From Humibacter sp049446075 (lineage in GTDB: Bacteria; Actinomycetota; Actinomycetes; Actinomycetales; Microbacteriaceae): DNA of 64,000 bases. The notes below the pieces were generated by a model. That model was not told where the DNA came from and did no database searches. It saw only the letters and a list, made by a program, of their open reading frames with translations. Below are positions 8,780-17,345 of this stretch, in pieces. The first letter of the stretch is position 1, and each line of letters begins with the position of its first letter. A program made the position numbers and the translations under genes. The stretch spans positions 496,001-560,000 of the forward strand of contig NZ_JBMSEB010000001.1 of the NCBI RefSeq assembly GCF_049446075.1, read 5' to 3'.

Positions 8780-10226
8780 TTGGTGTCTGGTTCTCCGTGC
8801 GGTCGGGTGTTGCGAGGGCCCCGGTCGGCGTTGGCGCAGCGGTCGGCGGGACGGACCGGGCCAAGCCTTCGGCGTCGGTCCCTGTGGTCTTCTTGTTCTG
8901 GATGCCGATGGCCGAGACTATTCCGCCCACAACCAGCAGGATCATGCAGACGAGGAGCACACGCCGAAGCCCGGCCTGCGAGAGAGGGCCGGCGACGATG
9001 AGTCCGGCGCACGCGACGGCGATGAGTCCCGCGATGCGCGCGATGGCGTTGTTGATGGCCGATCCGATTCCGGCATGCTCCTGCGGAACGGCTCCGAGAA
9101 TGGCCGCGGTGAGCGGGGCGACGGTGATCGAGAGCCCCAGCCCGAAGATCAGGATGCCGGGAAGAAGCTCGAGCCAGTAGTTGACGTGCGTCCCGATCAT
9201 CAGCATCAAGCCGAACCCGCACGCGGCCACGACCGGACCGACCGTCATGAAGAGTCGGGGCCCGTACTTTCCGGACAGCGATCCGAACCTGCCGGAGAGC
9301 AGGAGCATGATGACCGTCGGCGGGATGAGCGCGAGGCCGGCGAGGGTGGCCGGGTATCGGGCGATCTCCTGCAGGTATATGCCGATCATCATGGTGCCGA
9401 GCGACAGCGCCCCATAGACCACGAACGTCGCAAGGTTGCCCACCCCGAAGTTGCGGATCCGGAACAGCGAGAACGGCAACATGGGCGCGCGCGACCGCAG
9501 CTCGACGACGGTGAAGGCCGCGAGGGACAGGCATCCGATCAACCCGATCGCCCAGACGAGCGGACTCGACCAGCCGACCTGCCCCTGCTCGATGAGGGCG
9601 AACACGACACCGCCGAGTCCGACAGCGCCGAGCACGGCGCCCGCGTAGTCGATGTGGTCGTGGGCGTGCTTGTGGTCGAGTTTTACTCGCCACAGGATGA
9701 TGATGGTCGCGGCGATCGGCAGGGGGTTGATCCAGAACACCAGTCGCCACGACAGCGTGTCGACGAACAGGCCGCCGAGCAGCGGCCCTGCCAGGAGGGC
9801 GGCGGAGGTCCACGCGGTCCACCGGCCGATGGCCTTCGGCTGGTCGTTCTCGTCGAACACCTGGATGATGATGGCCAGCGAGCTGGGCACCAGGAGGGCT
9901 CCAGCGAGGCCCTGGAGCGCGCGGAACACGACGAGCGAGACGCCGTCTGGAGCGAGCGCGCACGCGACGGACACGATGCCGAAACCGAACAATCCGATCA
10001 TGAGGATGCGTTTGCGTCCGAACGCGTCGGACAACGAGCCGGCGAGCAGGATGAGCGCGCCGAGCGTGATGAGGTAGGCATCTACGACCCACTGCTGCAG
10101 CACGAGTCCGCCCCCGAGCTCGCGTTCGATCGCGGGGAGTGCAACGTTCACCACCGACCCGTCGAGGAACGCCACGAGGGACGCCAGAACGGCCACCGTA
10201 AGAACGGACCGCTGCAAGGAACTCAT
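8739..10226 (-). CDS. MFS transporter, DHA2 (14-TM) drug-export family
   Basis: A 495-residue proton-driven exporter of the EmrB/QacA type. Helix 1 carries LDGSVVNVALPAIERELGGG (the family's D1 motif is LDxTVxNVALP) followed by LQQWVVDAYLIT. The A-like motif LAGSLSDAFGRKRIL lies after helix 2, and motif C is found in ALAPDGVSLVVFRALQGLAGALLVPSSLA. About 14 helices can be counted. The start is the ATG at 10226; an in-frame TTG four codons upstream (10238), with GGTGG in front, is a close alternative. A much longer upstream open frame is a GC artefact. The C-terminal Pro/Thr-rich tail overlaps the convergent UbiA gene. Confidence 0.88.
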   Translation of the reverse strand: MSSLQRSVLTVAVLASLVAFLDGSVVNVALPAIERELGGGLVLQQWVVDAYLITLGALILLAGSLSDAFGRKRILMIGLFGFGIVSVACALAPDGVSLVVFRALQGLAGALLVPSSLAIIIQVFDENDQPKAIGRWTAWTSAALLAGPLLGGLFVDTLSWRLVFWINPLPIAATIIILWRVKLDHKHAHDHIDYAGAVLGAVGLGGVVFALIEQGQVGWSSPLVWAIGLIGCLSLAAFTVVELRSRAPMLPFSLFRIRNFGVGNLATFVVYGALSLGTMMIGIYLQEIARYPATLAGLALIPPTVIMLLLSGRFGSLSGKYGPRLFMTVGPVVAACGFGLMLMIGTHVNYWLELLPGILIFGLGLSITVAPLTAAILGAVPQEHAGIGSAINNAIARIAGLIAVACAGLIVAGPLSQAGLRRVLLVCMILLVVGGIVSAIGIQNKKTTGTDAEGLARSVPPTAAPTPTGALATPDRTENQTPITPKSRGQQQPER

Positions 10227-10352
10227 CTCGTCAGTCAAGCACTCACCACCGTCGCCGGGGAGAGAACTTGCGCTCCGATCCTGGCAGGGCGCGACGCGGC
10301 ATGCCGATGAATGGCGACGGATCCCTGTAATCGCGTGCCTATGGTGGGGGGC

Positions 10353-11522
10353 ATGGCTGTGCGCAGGGACTGGACACTCGCCGACCGGTCGTCGGTCGGC
10401 GCTCGCGTTCGTCTTCTCGTCCTCGGAGCGGTGGTCGCTGTAGCCATCCCCCTCCTGGCGGCCGCACCCGCCCACGCGGACGACTACCCCAGCTGGGACG
10501 AGGTCCAGGCCGCGAAGGCGAACGCCGCCGCGGCTCAGGCCGAGTACAACAAGATCACCGGACTCATCACCCAGCTGCAGCAGGCCGCGGACGCTGCAGC
10601 CACTGACCAGCTGAAGAAGGAATTCGAATACACAGAGGCCAAGAACGCCCTCGACGCGCAGACCACCCGGCTCGGCTCGATTAATCAACAGGTTGCGACC
10701 GCACAGAAGGATGCCACGCAGGCCAAGAACCAGTACGGCAAGATCGCCTCACAGCTCTACATCTCGGGAGGCGGAAGTCTCACCGCCAAACTCTTTCTGA
10801 GCCAGGGCCGAAACGACGATCTCCTGGATCAGCTCGGCTCGATGAGCCAACTCACGGGCCACATCTCGCAGCTGCAGAGCTATGCCCAGCAGAAGCAGAA
10901 CGTCGTGACCTCCTTGCAGGCGCAGGCGAAGCAGGCAGAGGACATTCGCACGACGCTAGAACAGGATGCCGACGCAAAGTACAAGGCGGCCCAGGCCGCC
11001 AAGGCCGCCGCCGATGCTGCACTCGCGGCCCAGCAGGCGCAGGGCGCGGTCCTCCAAGCGCAGGCCGCCAGCCTGAACGCGTCAGCAGCCGCTGAGGAAC
11101 AGCAGTACTGGGTGGGATACAACATCCGCCAGAACCAAGCGAAGACAAGCAACGCAAGCAGCGGCAGCAACTCGACCATCGACACGTCTGCTGGCTGCTC
11201 GGCCGGATGCAGCCCGAGCGCGGCTCAGGCGTATGCCCGCGGTGCCATCGGCGCGTACGGCTGGGGAGACGACCAATTCTCGTGCCTCGTGCAGCTGTGG
11301 ACGATGGAGTCGGGCTGGCGCTGGAATGCGTACAACTCAGACAGCGCCGCCTACGGCATCCCACAATCGTGGCCGGGAAGCAAAATGTCATCGGCGGGCG
11401 CCGACTGGCAGACGAATGGCGACACCCAGATCAACTGGGGGCTCCGCTATATCGCCGGCTCCTACGGCACTCCGTGCGGGGCATGGACATTCGAGATGTC
11501 ACACACACCTCACTGGTACTGA
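10353..11522 (+). CDS. Secreted coiled-coil protein with lysozyme-like (SLT) C-terminal domain
   Basis: A 389-residue exported protein. An N-terminal signal peptide ends near AAAPAHADD. A long Ala/Gln-rich coiled coil (residues about 40-265) resembles the N-terminal domain of peptidoglycan hydrolases of the RipA/PcsB kind. A short Ser/Asn linker and a C-terminal lysozyme-like fold follow, with the probable catalytic Glu in WTMESGWRWNAYN and the GIPQ-type segment SAAYGIPQSWPGSKM. Cysteines at GCSAGCS and FSCL may form disulfides. It probably cleaves or remodels the cell wall. I chose the ATG at 10353, preceded by GGTGGGGGG; in-frame ATGs at 10311 and 10341 give only a non-signal extension. Confidence 0.83.
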   Translation: MAVRRDWTLADRSSVGARVRLLVLGAVVAVAIPLLAAAPAHADDYPSWDEVQAAKANAAAAQAEYNKITGLITQLQQAADAAATDQLKKEFEYTEAKNALDAQTTRLGSINQQVATAQKDATQAKNQYGKIASQLYISGGGSLTAKLFLSQGRNDDLLDQLGSMSQLTGHISQLQSYAQQKQNVVTSLQAQAKQAEDIRTTLEQDADAKYKAAQAAKAAADAALAAQQAQGAVLQAQAASLNASAAAEEQQYWVGYNIRQNQAKTSNASSGSNSTIDTSAGCSAGCSPSAAQAYARGAIGAYGWGDDQFSCLVQLWTMESGWRWNAYNSDSAAYGIPQSWPGSKMSSAGADWQTNGDTQINWGLRYIAGSYGTPCGAWTFEMSHTPHWY

Positions 11523-11564
11523 TCGACGAGGAATAGCGCGACCCAACTAAGTGCTGAAGTTGTA

Positions 11565-12575
11565 GTGAAACGCATAGGTTTTCTCTCGTTCGGCCACTGG
11601 TCGCGCGCGCACGGATCGGTGGTGCGATCGGCATCCGATGCCCTACTGCAGACGATCGAGCTCGCACAGGCGGCCGAAGATGTCGGCGCGGACGGCGCGT
11701 TCGTGCGGGTGCATCACTTCGCCCCGCAGCTGGCGTCCCCGTTCCCACTGCTGGCCGCGATAGGTGCGCGAACCTCGCGCATCGAGATCGGCACCGCCGT
11801 GATCGACATGAGGTACGAGAACCCGCTGTACGCCGCCGAATCCGCAGCGGCCGCCGACCTCATCGCCGGGGGCAGACTGCAGCTGGGCATCAGCCGTGGG
11901 TCACCCGAGACCGCGGACAAGGGTTATGAGTCGTTCGGCTTCGTCCCCGAGGAAGGCGAGACGGACGCCGACATGGCTCGCAACCACACGGAACTGTTCC
12001 GCGCCGCGATTGCGGGCGCCGGCCTCGCGTACTCCAACCCCCAGATGACCGGGCAGCACGTGCCGCTTGCCATCGAGCCGCGCTCGGAAACGCTTGCAGA
12101 GCGCATCTGGTGGGGCGCCGGCAGCCGCGCAACGGCCGCCTGGACGGCAGAACAGGGTATGAACCTGATGAGCTCCACGCTGCTCACGGAAGACACCGGG
12201 GTGCCGTTGTCAGAACTGCAGGCGGAGCAGGTGAGACTCTTCCGCGATACCTGGAAGCAGGCCGGGCACGAACGCGAGCCGCGCGTTTCGGTCTCGCGGA
12301 GCATCCTGCCGATCATCGACGACGAGACCCGTCGCTACTTCGGACTTCGAGCCCAGGCGGATGCTCACGACCAGGTCGGGTACATCGGCGACGAGTTGGC
12401 GCGCTTCGGCCGGAGCTACATCGGAGAGCCAGATGTCATCGCGGCTGAGCTGGCTCAGGATGCCGCGGTGCAGGAAGCGGACACGATTCTGGTGACGGTG
12501 CCCAACCAGCTCGGTGTCGACTTCAATGCGCGGATTCTCGAGTCCATCGTGCGCGACGTCAAGCCTGCGATCTGA
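11565..12575 (+). CDS. LLM-class flavin-dependent oxidoreductase
   Basis: A 336-residue luciferase-like monooxygenase family protein. The TIM-barrel starts with IGFLSFGHW, then AEDVGADGAFVRVHHF, GTAVIDMRYENPLYAAESAAAADLI and GGRLQLGISRGSPE, all standard positions for F420- or FMN-dependent enzymes of this class. Translation starts at a GTG. It begins 42 bp after the lysozyme-like gene. Substrate unknown: the family includes monooxygenases, alkanal oxidases and F420-dependent reductases. Confidence 0.88.
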   Translation: MKRIGFLSFGHWSRAHGSVVRSASDALLQTIELAQAAEDVGADGAFVRVHHFAPQLASPFPLLAAIGARTSRIEIGTAVIDMRYENPLYAAESAAAADLIAGGRLQLGISRGSPETADKGYESFGFVPEEGETDADMARNHTELFRAAIAGAGLAYSNPQMTGQHVPLAIEPRSETLAERIWWGAGSRATAAWTAEQGMNLMSSTLLTEDTGVPLSELQAEQVRLFRDTWKQAGHEREPRVSVSRSILPIIDDETRRYFGLRAQADAHDQVGYIGDELARFGRSYIGEPDVIAAELAQDAAVQEADTILVTVPNQLGVDFNARILESIVRDVKPAI

Positions 12576-12597
12576 GCACGTTCGCCGGGCCTGCGAC

Positions 12598-13530
12598 TCA
12601 CGCGAAGTAGTGGCCGGACTCCAGATCGGCGATGAGCCCTGGCCCCGTCGGCTGCCAGCCGAGCAGCTGGCGGGTGAACTGCGACGAGGCGGGGCCGTCG
12701 ATCGCCCACAGGCGGGCGAGCCAGCCGACGTATTCCGCGGCCTGCTCGGGCGTGACGGAGACCATGGGAACATCCAGGCCAGCCGAGATGACCTGCGCTA
12801 CTAGGCGGATCGGCACGCCCTCGTCGCCGACGGCGTGCAGCACAGAACCGGGAGGAGCCGCCTCCAAGGCCAGACGGAACACGCGGGCGGCGTCGTCCCT
12901 GTGCACAGCGGGCCAACGGTTGGCGCCGTCTCCGACGTAGGCGATGGCGGCCTTGTCGCGCGCGAAACCGATCGCGGTCGCGATGAATCCGTTGTCGCCT
13001 TCGCCATGCGTTGCCGGTGGCAGCCGCACGACCGATGAGCGCACGCCGCTCTCGGCGAGAGCGAGCGTGTAATTGGCGTTGTCCAGACGCCCGTTCGCTC
13101 CGCTGACCGGCGCGTCTCGGTCCGCGTCGGCCACCAGGCCGTCACGCTCTGTGGCGACGGCACCGGGCGCAAGCCCAAGAACGCCAAGGATGCCTGAGGC
13201 GATGACGAACGGCTTCTCCGAGCCGGCCAGCGCCTCACCGAAGGCGACTATGGCCGAGCGATCCGCATCATTGGCCGCCTCGTAGTCGCCGGAGAACGCG
13301 ATGTCGTGCTTGAACGCCAGGTGGATGACGCCATCGGATGCCTCAGCAGCTTCCCGAAGCACGTCGAGCTCGTCGAGGGAGCCGCGGCGCACCTCGGCCC
13401 CGGCCATCCGCAATGCCTGGGCTGCAGCATCCGATCGCGCGAGTCCAGTGACGGTGTGCCCCGCGGCGATCAGCTCGGGCACCAGACCTCGACCGACCCA
13501 GCCGGACGCACCTGTGACGAAAACATGCAT
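12598..13530 (-). CDS. NAD(P)-dependent epimerase/dehydratase-like SDR
   Basis: A 310-residue extended-SDR protein with the N-terminal Rossmann motif VTGASGWVGRGL and GLARSDAAAQAL after beta-2. The usual YxxxK is not obvious; the region reads NANYTLALAE. This matches atypical extended SDRs that may bind NAD(P) without classic catalysis. The ATG at 13530 has GGAGG six bases upstream, so the longer frame to 13560 is rejected. It is transcribed divergently from a TetR gene across 138 bp with an operator-like palindrome and is probably controlled by it. Confidence 0.87.
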   Translation of the reverse strand: MHVFVTGASGWVGRGLVPELIAAGHTVTGLARSDAAAQALRMAGAEVRRGSLDELDVLREAAEASDGVIHLAFKHDIAFSGDYEAANDADRSAIVAFGEALAGSEKPFVIASGILGVLGLAPGAVATERDGLVADADRDAPVSGANGRLDNANYTLALAESGVRSSVVRLPPATHGEGDNGFIATAIGFARDKAAIAYVGDGANRWPAVHRDDAARVFRLALEAAPPGSVLHAVGDEGVPIRLVAQVISAGLDVPMVSVTPEQAAEYVGWLARLWAIDGPASSQFTRQLLGWQPTGPGLIADLESGHYFA

Positions 13531-13588
13531 GGCAAACCTCCAGGCCGCGGATCGGCACACCAGAGCCGAGCCGTTCGGAATCAGTCAT

Positions 13589-13623
13589 TACTAATACACT
13601 CGTACTAATAACATTGCTAGTAC
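13589..13623. promoter_or_regulatory. Operator/promoter candidate between the SDR and TetR genes
   Basis: An AT-rich island in the divergent spacer. GTACTA at 13602-13607 and TAGTAC at 13618-13623 form a perfect 6-bp inverted repeat around a 10-bp centre. The octamer TACTAATA occurs at 13589-13596 and again at 13603-13610, a 14-bp step. These fit a TetR dimer site overlapping -10-like sequences for one or both genes. Binding by the adjacent TetR protein is inference. Confidence 0.5.
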
Positions 13624-13668
13624 AGTCGTGTTACGAATGTCAAATGGGCAGGCAAGGGAGCGACGGCG

Positions 13669-14253
13669 ATGGTTGGGAGACCGATCGACCACCAACGACG
13701 AGCACAACTCCTCGATGCCGTCGTCGAATACACGATCGCGAACGGACTCGCCGAGCTCTCGCTCCGGCCGGCCGCCAGCGCACTCGGCGTGTCGACCGCC
13801 ACTCTTGTGCATCACTTCGGAACGAAAGAACAGCTCCTCCAGGCGGTGCTGGCACGCCTACGGGAGCGCATCCTTCAATCCACGACCCACGCATTGGGCG
13901 AACAGCACGACCTCGCGACCGCTGCTCGGGCGGTGTGGAAGCGCACCTCTGATCGGAGCCGAGCGGACGAATTCCGCCTCTTCTTCGCCGTCTACGGACG
14001 AGCTCTCCAGGCCCCCGATGAGTTCGAGGTCTTCCTCGAGCATGTCGTCGCCGATTGGAGAAGCGCGCTCGAAACGGCTCAACCGCCCACAACAGACCGG
14101 GCAACCGCGACTCGAAGGGCCACCCTTGTCATTGCGACGATCCGCGGCCTCCTGCTCGATCTGCTCGCGACCGGCGACCATGAGCGGGTGCAGGAGGCGG
14201 CCGAGGGCTTCTTCCAAACGCTCGAGAGCCGTCGCCGATCCGACTCGGCGTGA
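13669..14253 (+). CDS. TetR/AcrR family transcriptional regulator
   Basis: A 194-residue regulator with an N-terminal helix-turn-helix at residues 8-55 (RRAQLLDAVVEYTIANGLAELSLRPAASALGVSTATLVHHF) and a helical C-terminal sensor domain. It is divergent from an SDR gene with a palindrome in the spacer, the usual layout for a local repressor that also controls itself. Inducer unknown. Confidence 0.88.
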   Translation: MVGRPIDHQRRAQLLDAVVEYTIANGLAELSLRPAASALGVSTATLVHHFGTKEQLLQAVLARLRERILQSTTHALGEQHDLATAARAVWKRTSDRSRADEFRLFFAVYGRALQAPDEFEVFLEHVVADWRSALETAQPPTTDRATATRRATLVIATIRGLLLDLLATGDHERVQEAAEGFFQTLESRRRSDSA

Positions 14254-14291
14254 CCCGGACCGAAGGTGACGCCGCCCGGATTCGGGTTGAT

Positions 14292-14756
14292 TCACGGCTG
14301 GATCTTCGCCAAGAGTGCCGCGAGTTGCCGCCGGTCGTCGAGACTAAGCCCGGCCAGGGTCGGCGTGCGATGAAGTCGTGTGCTCAGTGCCACCCACAAC
14401 TCCTCGCCCCGGGCGGTCAACGCAAGCACCCGTTTGCGGCCATCGTCGGGATGGCGTTGCCTCGCCACGAGCCGGCTGCTCTCCAGCTTGTCCGCGAGCA
14501 GGCTGATCGTCGACGGATCGCAACCCAGCCGGGCAGCGATCTCCCGCATCGTGGCGGACTTCGCGAGGGGGTCTAGCGCCCAGAGCACTCCTGCCACCGA
14601 CGGACTCACCTCGAACTCGGCCAACACATCATCGACGACGGACCCGACCGTCGTCGCACTTTGCATCAGGAGCTTCACCAGTCCCATGGTCAGCTCGACA
14701 TCGGCATTGCGCGCACCGTCGGAGGCAAAGCCCTGTTCGGGTTTGAACGCATTCAC
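14292..14756 (-). CDS. MarR family transcriptional regulator
   Basis: A 154-residue winged-helix regulator. Recognition-helix region: TMREIAARLGCDPSTISLLADKLESSRLVAR. Wing: RHPDDGRKRVLALTARGEEL. Both are canonical MarR features. It is divergent from an SDR/reductase gene with only 58 bp between the two starts, and that gap contains a 17-bp near-palindrome. It most likely represses itself and the reductase until a small phenolic or electrophilic ligand binds; that role is inferred from the family. Confidence 0.9.
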   Translation of the reverse strand: MNAFKPEQGFASDGARNADVELTMGLVKLLMQSATTVGSVVDDVLAEFEVSPSVAGVLWALDPLAKSATMREIAARLGCDPSTISLLADKLESSRLVARQRHPDDGRKRVLALTARGEELWVALSTRLHRTPTLAGLSLDDRRQLAALLAKIQP

Positions 14757-14780
14757 CGTCCCATGCTACCGTCCAAATAT

Positions 14781-14797
14781 CAATGAATACTTCAATG
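14781..14797. promoter_or_regulatory. MarR operator candidate
   Basis: The sequence CAATGAA-TAC-TTCAATG is a near-perfect palindrome (six of seven arm positions pair) and contains the repeated heptamer TCAATGA spaced 12 bp. It lies in the 58-bp spacer between the divergent MarR and SDR genes, where a repressor would block both promoters. Size and placement suit a MarR dimer; binding is not shown. Confidence 0.5.
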
Positions 14798-14814
14798 ACT
14801 TTGAGGACGGGTAC

Positions 14815-15849
14815 GTGAGCAACGACAGCGCAACGCAGGAGACCGTTCTGGTCACCGGGGGCACGGGCTTCCTCGCGTCGTGGGTGATCGCGCGACTATT
14901 GAGCAAAGGTTTCCGGGTGCGCACCACCATTCGCGACGAGGCGAACGCCGACCGAGTACGCGCAGCGGTGGCGGAAGAGGTCGGGACTGAAAGGGCGGCC
15001 GGCGTCGAGTTCGCAGTAGCCGACCTCATGTCCGACGAGGGCTGGGACGCAGCAGTCGGCGGCGTCGACTATGTGATGCACACGGCCTCTCCGCTCGGCA
15101 CCGCCCGCGACCAGGATCTGATCCGCACTGCGCGCCAGGGAACTCGACGCATCTTGGAAGCGGCCGACCGCGCGCGCGTGAAGCGAGTCGTCCTGACGTC
15201 GTCTGGAGTCACGGCAGTACCGGCCGATCGCACCAAGAGCGCCGATACATCCGTGTGGGCGGCCCCGTCAGGGGATCCGGCACGGGCCTATGACGACTCC
15301 AAGATCCTTGCCGAGCGCGACGCGTGGGCCATTGCCGCTCATTCCGGATTCGAACTGGTCGTCGTGCTCCCCACGTTCCTGCAGGGACCCGTGCTCGGCC
15401 GACCCGACCCCAACGGATCCTCGCAGATCATCCGACTCTTGCTCACCGGCGGATTGCCCGCCATCCCGAACCTCGGGTGGGACGTCGTCGACGTTCGCGA
15501 TGTCGCCGACCTGCACGTTCTTGCGGTGACGACGCCTGAAGCTGCCGGCCAGCGCCTGCTGGGCGGTTCGGGCAGGTTCCTCTGGTGGAAAGACATGGCC
15601 GAGATATTGCGTACGAGCATGCCCGAATACGCAAAGAAGATCCCCGCACGCACCATGCCCGACCTCGTCGTTCGTGTTCTCGCGATATTCAACGGCCAGA
15701 TGAAGCTGATGCGTCCGCGGGTCGGGCGCAGAACGAACGTCGACACAAGCAGAACGCGCGCACTCGTCGCGTGGGAAGCCAGGCGAACCGCGCAGGAGAC
15801 CATCCTCGACACGGCAATGTCGCTCATCAGCAAGGGCGCAGTCGGCTAG
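14815..15849 (+). CDS. NAD-dependent epimerase/reductase (dihydroflavonol-4-reductase-like SDR)
   Basis: A 344-residue extended SDR. The nucleotide-binding motif VTGGTGFLASWV lies near residues 12-23, followed by TTIRDEANADRVRAA, ADLMSDEGWDAAVGGVDYVMHTASP and RVKRVVLTSSGVTAV. The active-site segment is AYDDSKILAERDAW, where the YxxxK motif is present as YDDSK. This subfamily reduces carbonyls with NADPH. The start is GTG at 14815 with GAGGAC upstream; the long N-terminal extension of the open frame antisense to the MarR gene is rejected. Likely MarR-controlled. Confidence 0.88.
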   Translation: MSNDSATQETVLVTGGTGFLASWVIARLLSKGFRVRTTIRDEANADRVRAAVAEEVGTERAAGVEFAVADLMSDEGWDAAVGGVDYVMHTASPLGTARDQDLIRTARQGTRRILEAADRARVKRVVLTSSGVTAVPADRTKSADTSVWAAPSGDPARAYDDSKILAERDAWAIAAHSGFELVVVLPTFLQGPVLGRPDPNGSSQIIRLLLTGGLPAIPNLGWDVVDVRDVADLHVLAVTTPEAAGQRLLGGSGRFLWWKDMAEILRTSMPEYAKKIPARTMPDLVVRVLAIFNGQMKLMRPRVGRRTNVDTSRTRALVAWEARRTAQETILDTAMSLISKGAVG

Positions 15850-15900
15850 GAAGCTGGTCAGGAATCGCCGCCGCTCGCCACGGCGAACACGGGCTGCGGG

Positions 15901-16362
15901 CTACTCGAGCTTGAGTATCGTCTCGGCGGCCGTGATGCCCGAGAGTTCGATGCTGGTGCGCCACAGATCTTTTCGGTTCTCCACGTCGTAGGACAAGTCC
16001 GAGGACGCCTTCTGCTCCGTGCCGTCGAAGTACTTGCCTGTTACGCCCGCGAAGGCGGGGCTGGTTGCCAGAGCGGCAAGCGCTCGTGCGGATTGAGACG
16101 GTGTATGGACGCCTCGGCGGAATGGGACGGAGACGTAGTTCACATACTTTGCGAAGAGTCGCATTGGTGCCGGAAAACTGCGCGAGAAGCCCGTGCCGGG
16201 CATCTCGCCCGGGTCGAAGACATTCACGTCGATGTGCTTGCCGACGCGTTGGACTTGCTCGGCCAACTGGCCACCCGCGTGCATCAGCGCGCTGCAGCCC
16301 ACGACGTCCAGTCGTTGTTGCCCGATAGCGACATGCGCCCCACCAGCGCCCTTGAGAGTCAA
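15901..16362 (-). pseudogene. Truncated short-chain dehydrogenase (C-terminal half only)
   Basis: The 153 codons read like the C-terminal half of a retinol-dehydrogenase-like SDR: IDVNVFDPGEMPGTGFSR, then KYVNYVSVPF, GKYFDGTEQKASSDLSYD and LWRTSIELSGI. The Rossmann glycine motif and the catalytic YxxxK are absent. The frame begins with a TTG that overlaps the stop of the sigma factor gene, so the fragment is fused straight onto the end of that operon. I see no matching N-terminal half upstream. Probably a deletion remnant; a shortened functional protein is possible but unlikely. Confidence 0.68.
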
Positions 16363-17345
16363 GAGCGTTCAACTCTCGTATCGCCAGGGAGAGGCCGCGG
16401 CGAACGTTGTGGAAGCTCGGACCGCCCTACCGCGTCGAAATCCGCCAGCGCACCGAAGATCGGTACGAGGTGGCGCAGCTTTTCGGGGTTTATCACTCCG
16501 TGGATCGCCGCAATGCGTTCCTCACGCACGTCGAGCGACATGACCGCAATAAGGCCGCCGCCCACCGGCAGATCAGCGATGATGACGACACCGGGTCCGC
16601 CGTTGACCGCGTGCTGCTCCATGTGCACGGGCACGACCGCGCGCCGAGCGAACGACGCGAAGAGCTTGGCTACCGCCTCACGCCCCTGCACGCTCCGCGT
16701 GATGGCGAAGCCCGGAGGCACCCGCCCGCCGCCGTCGCTCATGGCAGTGACGTCGTTCGTCAGCAGTGACACAAACCCGTCGACGGCCCCGGACTCAACG
16801 GCAGCGATGAAGCGCGTCACGAGCTCCTTCTGCTCGGCCGCGGGTGCGGGATACCTGGGCACCCGCCCTGAGACCCGTGCCCGTGCCCGCGAGACCAGTT
16901 GTCGTGCTGCTGCCTGCGACGGGCGGTCGAGCACCGACGCCACCTCGTCATACGAATAGTCCAGAACGTCGTGCAGCAGGAATGCGGCCCTCTCGCTGGG
17001 CGTCAGGGTCTCCAGAAGAACGAGGAACGCGAATGACAGTTCATCCGCCAACTCCGCGTGGCTGGAGGCATCCGATGCAGTGTCTCCGCTCACGAGCGGT
17101 TCCGGAAGCCATTCACCGACGTACTCCTCGCGGCGGGCACGCGCCGAGCGCAGCTGATCGAGCGCGAGCCGAGTGGACACGGTCGTGAGCCACGCCTGCG
17201 GGTTCTCCGGCTTCTTTTCCGGAGCGAGCCGGAGCATTCGTTCGATCGCGGATTGGGCGACGTCGTCGGCGTCGGCGACCGAGCCAAGCATCCGGTATGC
17301 CGCGCCGAATGCGACACGACGTAGAGCCTCAGAGTCCTCGATCAT
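16359..17345 (-). CDS. ECF41-type RNA polymerase sigma factor (SigJ-like)
   Basis: A 328-residue sigma factor: sigma-2 at residues about 8-70 (YRMLGSVADADDVAQ), sigma-4 at about 105-160 (LTPSERAAFLLHDVLDYSYDEVASVLD), then a SnoaL-like C-terminal domain. It shows all three ECF41 hallmarks: WLPEP in the linker (79-83), DGGGR (204-208) and NPEKL (286-290). In studied ECF41 proteins the C-terminal domain controls activity in place of a separate anti-sigma factor. Its ATG overlaps the stop of the upstream oxidoreductase (ATGA). A matching promoter precedes that gene, so autoregulation is likely. Confidence 0.93.
   Translation of the reverse strand: MIEDSEALRRVAFGAAYRMLGSVADADDVAQSAIERMLRLAPEKKPENPQAWLTTVSTRLALDQLRSARARREEYVGEWLPEPLVSGDTASDASSHAELADELSFAFLVLLETLTPSERAAFLLHDVLDYSYDEVASVLDRPSQAAARQLVSRARARVSGRVPRYPAPAAEQKELVTRFIAAVESGAVDGFVSLLTNDVTAMSDGGGRVPPGFAITRSVQGREAVAKLFASFARRAVVPVHMEQHAVNGGPGVVIIADLPVGGGLIAVMSLDVREERIAAIHGVINPEKLRHLVPIFGALADFDAVGRSELPQRSPRPLPGDTRVERS

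Noticed and set aside
8326..10092. A 588-codon minus-strand frame overlapping the MFS exporter
   Set aside because: Same-strand shadow of the MFS gene, Arg/His/Pro-rich, with no transmembrane pattern.
9075..10310. A 411-codon plus-strand frame rich in Glu, Asp and Arg opposite the MFS gene
   Set aside because: It is the complement shadow of membrane-protein codons; no motif and no ribosome site.
10227..10352. A ydaO/c-di-AMP riboswitch upstream of the lysozyme-like gene
   Set aside because: Such switches often precede actinobacterial wall hydrolases, but this spacer is only 126 bp and shared with a divergent gene, and I see none of the conserved blocks.
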